Positions 62,126-64,000 of a DNA stretch of 64,000 nt are shown here, piece after piece; the first letter of the stretch is position 1; every line of letters begins with the position of its first letter. This DNA is from JBAXQQ01 sp037131695 (GTDB taxonomy: Bacteria > Armatimonadota > Hebobacteria > CAIYQO01). Position numbers and translations under genes: made by a program. Location: contig CAZWZF010000007.1 in assembly GCA_964638715.1 (NCBI GenBank), positions 104,364-168,363 of the forward strand. The letters run 5' to 3'. The notes under the pieces are model-generated. The model worked only from the letters and a program-made list of their open reading frames with translations, was not told the DNA's origin and made no database searches.

Positions 62126-63841
62126 ATGTCTCAATCTCAATTACTGCCCATTAGACGCGGCCAAAAACCGGCGTCAGTCACTTTTGGCGTATGTGCCGCA
62201 TGCGACCCGCGCATCGATGCCGCCGCGCGCCAACGCACACAAAATATCATCGAAACCATTGCCGAAATAGTGGCTGAAAAAGTCACCATGCCAGATGGCC
62301 GACCGGTGAATGTTGTGTGGACATCCGTGCTTATTGATGGTGAAAAACAGGCCGACCAGGTTGCCAACCAATTCATCGATGCCGGTGTGGATGCCATCAT
62401 CTGCACTCCTGACACCTGGGCATTCCCGCAACTGTCATTAATCAGCCTGCTGGCGCATTTCCCCGAAGATATGCCGTTAAATATCACCTGCGGCAACAGC
62501 GCCCCGAAACCAGGTGTGGTATTCGCCCACGCGGTAAACGGCGCATTGGCACAAAGCGGACGCATGTCGCACCTTAATGTTGGACAATGGGCTGACACCG
62601 GCATGGAACCGAAACCATCAGAAAGCACCGTCACCGCATTGGTTGACTGGTGTTATGGCGCATTAACCTACGCCGGGTTGAAAGGCCGCCGCGTTGCCGT
62701 ATTCGGCCATGACTCCATGGGTATGGAAACGGCAATGTCCCACATTATCCCCACCCGCAAAACTTTCGGGTTGGAAATCACCCGTCTGGACATGAAACTG
62801 CTGTCTGACATGTTGAAAAAGAAAGCCTACAACCGCCGCGAATTCCGCGAACTGCGCGACTGGGCCGGCAAAAAATTAGGCAATCGCCTCGACCTGTCGC
62901 AAGTAAATGGCGACGAGAAATTCAATCAGTCGCTGGGCATGTATTTGATCATGCGCGACCTGCTGGAAGAGTTAAATGCTGTCGGCGGCGGATTTATGAA
63001 CCAATTGGAATGGGGGTCAGATACCCGTGGTTTGCCATTGCCAATTTGCGATCTTGCCGAGTCATTATTTAACAGCACCTTTGACCACAACGGTCCGAAA
63101 CAGGCTATACCATTTGCAACCGAAGCCGATACCCAGGGATTGTTGACCATGCTTGCTACCAACTGGCTGTCCGGCGGCAACCCGCCGTTATTCATGGACT
63201 TCCGCAAAGTTTGGGAGCCGAAAGAGATTACCGGACTGGCAACCAAGTTAGGCGTTAAGTTCAGCGGCGATGAAGTATGGGCAAAACGCGGTATCGTTGA
63301 TGGCGACAACAGCGGCTCTGCCAGCTTGAACTGGGCAGCAATGCCAGGTGCAGGCGCAGAAGAAATCATGAAAAAAATCAGCCTGCCAGGCGCAGACATG
63401 GGTTATTTCCCAGGCGGCGGCAACTCCGTCACCTTCATTTCCCCCGGCGGCATCAATGGCATCGCCTGCCGTCTGGCTTATTCCAACCTTACCGGCTTAT
63501 TCAGCATGGTTTGGGATGAAGCAGTAACAGTAGACTTGCCGGAAAAACTGGCGACTGCCGTAGCCGCATCCAGCAACCCAACCTGGCCGCACACCTGGGT
63601 AACCCCGAAAAATGCCACCATGGTTGAATACAAACAATACGCCCCGGCAAATCATTTCCACATGATTTGGAACACCCCGCCGGCGCGTCTGCAATACTGG
63701 ATGGACCTGGCAAATGTTCTGTCTGTAACACCATGGGCAGCCAAACCATTATTCGACGAAAACGTCGACCGCCCATTGCCGCTGATGTATCTCATCAACG
63801 GCGGCGAAGCACAAACCAAAATGCTGCGCGCTAAAAGATAA
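62126..63841 (+). CDS. L-fucose/L-arabinose isomerase family protein (FucI-like)
   Basis: 571 residues. The three metal ligands of FucI are recognisable: Glu333 (FATEADTQGLL), Asp358 (FMDFRKVW) and His510 (ANHFHMIW), corresponding to E. coli Glu337, Asp361 and His528. Other family parts are FGHDSMGMETAMSHIIPT, DNSGSASLNW and SSNPTWPHTW. FucI converts L-fucose to L-fuculose; L-arabinose or another aldose is also possible. The gene is divergent from an AraC regulator and ends in a strong terminator. Confidence 0.87.
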   Translation: MSQSQLLPIRRGQKPASVTFGVCAACDPRIDAAARQRTQNIIETIAEIVAEKVTMPDGRPVNVVWTSVLIDGEKQADQVANQFIDAGVDAIICTPDTWAFPQLSLISLLAHFPEDMPLNITCGNSAPKPGVVFAHAVNGALAQSGRMSHLNVGQWADTGMEPKPSESTVTALVDWCYGALTYAGLKGRRVAVFGHDSMGMETAMSHIIPTRKTFGLEITRLDMKLLSDMLKKKAYNRREFRELRDWAGKKLGNRLDLSQVNGDEKFNQSLGMYLIMRDLLEELNAVGGGFMNQLEWGSDTRGLPLPICDLAESLFNSTFDHNGPKQAIPFATEADTQGLLTMLATNWLSGGNPPLFMDFRKVWEPKEITGLATKLGVKFSGDEVWAKRGIVDGDNSGSASLNWAAMPGAGAEEIMKKISLPGADMGYFPGGGNSVTFISPGGINGIACRLAYSNLTGLFSMVWDEAVTVDLPEKLATAVAASSNPTWPHTWVTPKNATMVEYKQYAPANHFHMIWNTPPARLQYWMDLANVLSVTPWAAKPLFDENVDRPLPLMYLINGGEAQTKMLRAKR

Positions 63842-63875
63842 AAATAATTTATAGCAACCAGTGTTAACACAAATT

Positions 63876-63922
63876 ATATTCATATTCCATTGTTTTTTAT
63901 GATGGAATATGAATATTTTTTT
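63876..63922 (+). terminator. Intrinsic terminator of the FucI-like gene
   Basis: ATATTCATATTCCAT (63876-63890) pairs perfectly with ATGGAATATGAATAT (63902-63916), followed by a T-run. It lies 34 bases after the stop codon. Confidence 0.9.
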
Positions 63923-64000
63923 CAGACTCTTGCAAAACCTATTTATTCAAATGTTTAGGTTGCAGGTTTGTGGTAGGCGAAAACCACCCCGACCTTCGGC

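Overview
The window looks like a chromosomal segment of a Gram-negative bacterium with moderate GC. The envelope genes (apolipoprotein N-acyltransferase Lnt and an LptF/LptG-type permease) point to an outer membrane. The prepilin at 4793-6211 carries the 'LFPVFARAREKAR' signature and an H-X9-DG motif, a combination I associate with Armatimonadota and related groups. Bacillithiol synthesis (BshC), RNase J, MutS2, a GuaB3-type IMP dehydrogenase relative and CIRCE-controlled groESL fit such a lineage. The phylum is an inference from remembered motifs. No rRNA, tRNA, CRISPR array, integrase or transposase was seen.

Layout. 1-6.2 kb: surface and secreted proteins (a truncated unknown protein with a decayed partial copy, a 1144-residue protein with a beta-galactosidase-trimerisation-like domain, and a prepilin-like protein). 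6.4-12.4 kb: an exported unknown protein, an MreB homologue, an exported protein with two discoidin-like repeats, and a translationally coupled pair of SPFH/band 7 membrane proteins. 12.6-18.4 kb: a coupled pair encoding a PA14 plus TolB-propeller protein and a very large GH2-like glycosidase. 19-26 kb: housekeeping genes (guaB3-like, E1-beta, bshC, rpe, mutS2). 26.1-29.4 kb: an AT-rich islet (ankyrin protein plus a small ORF) bounded by direct repeats. 29.4-34 kb: a GC-richer hybrid histidine kinase and HD-GYP regulator. 34.4-47.2 kb: an ABC ATPase, lnt, metY, rsmB, lptF/G, hxlB, an aldo/keto reductase, bioB, a FetB-like permease and a toroid protein. 47.3-49.4 kb: groESL with two CIRCE boxes. 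49.5-51.4 kb: a DUF1016 nuclease and a small duplicated-domain protein. 51.4-55.4 kb: aroC-aroB-rnj. 55.7-63.9 kb: xylulokinase-like kinase, a frameshifted four-helix-bundle gene inside an inverted-repeat unit, hypB, a glycyl radical enzyme, an AraC regulator and a FucI-like isomerase.

The most distinctive feature is the intergenic DNA. Most spacers longer than about 200 bp hold a palindromic repeat from at least seven families. These include 41-45 bp REP-like hairpins, 127-147 bp elements whose arms differ between copies yet stay paired within each copy, two copies of a 240 bp composite element with terminal inverted repeats, and pairs of word-like inverted repeats. Many are flanked by runs of an AATTGC-type motif. 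In two places a gene's stop codon lies inside a repeat. The unit at 57.2-57.7 kb, a four-helix-bundle (23S rRNA intervening-sequence family) gene between roughly 85-90 bp inverted repeats, is the best candidate for an under-described element.

Functionally the window suggests a saccharide-degrading, surface-oriented organism: secreted glycosidases, carbohydrate-binding-like modules, fucose/arabinose-type isomerase, a kinase and a glycyl radical enzyme, set among ordinary biosynthetic genes (aromatic amino acids, methionine, biotin, bacillithiol, lipoprotein maturation).
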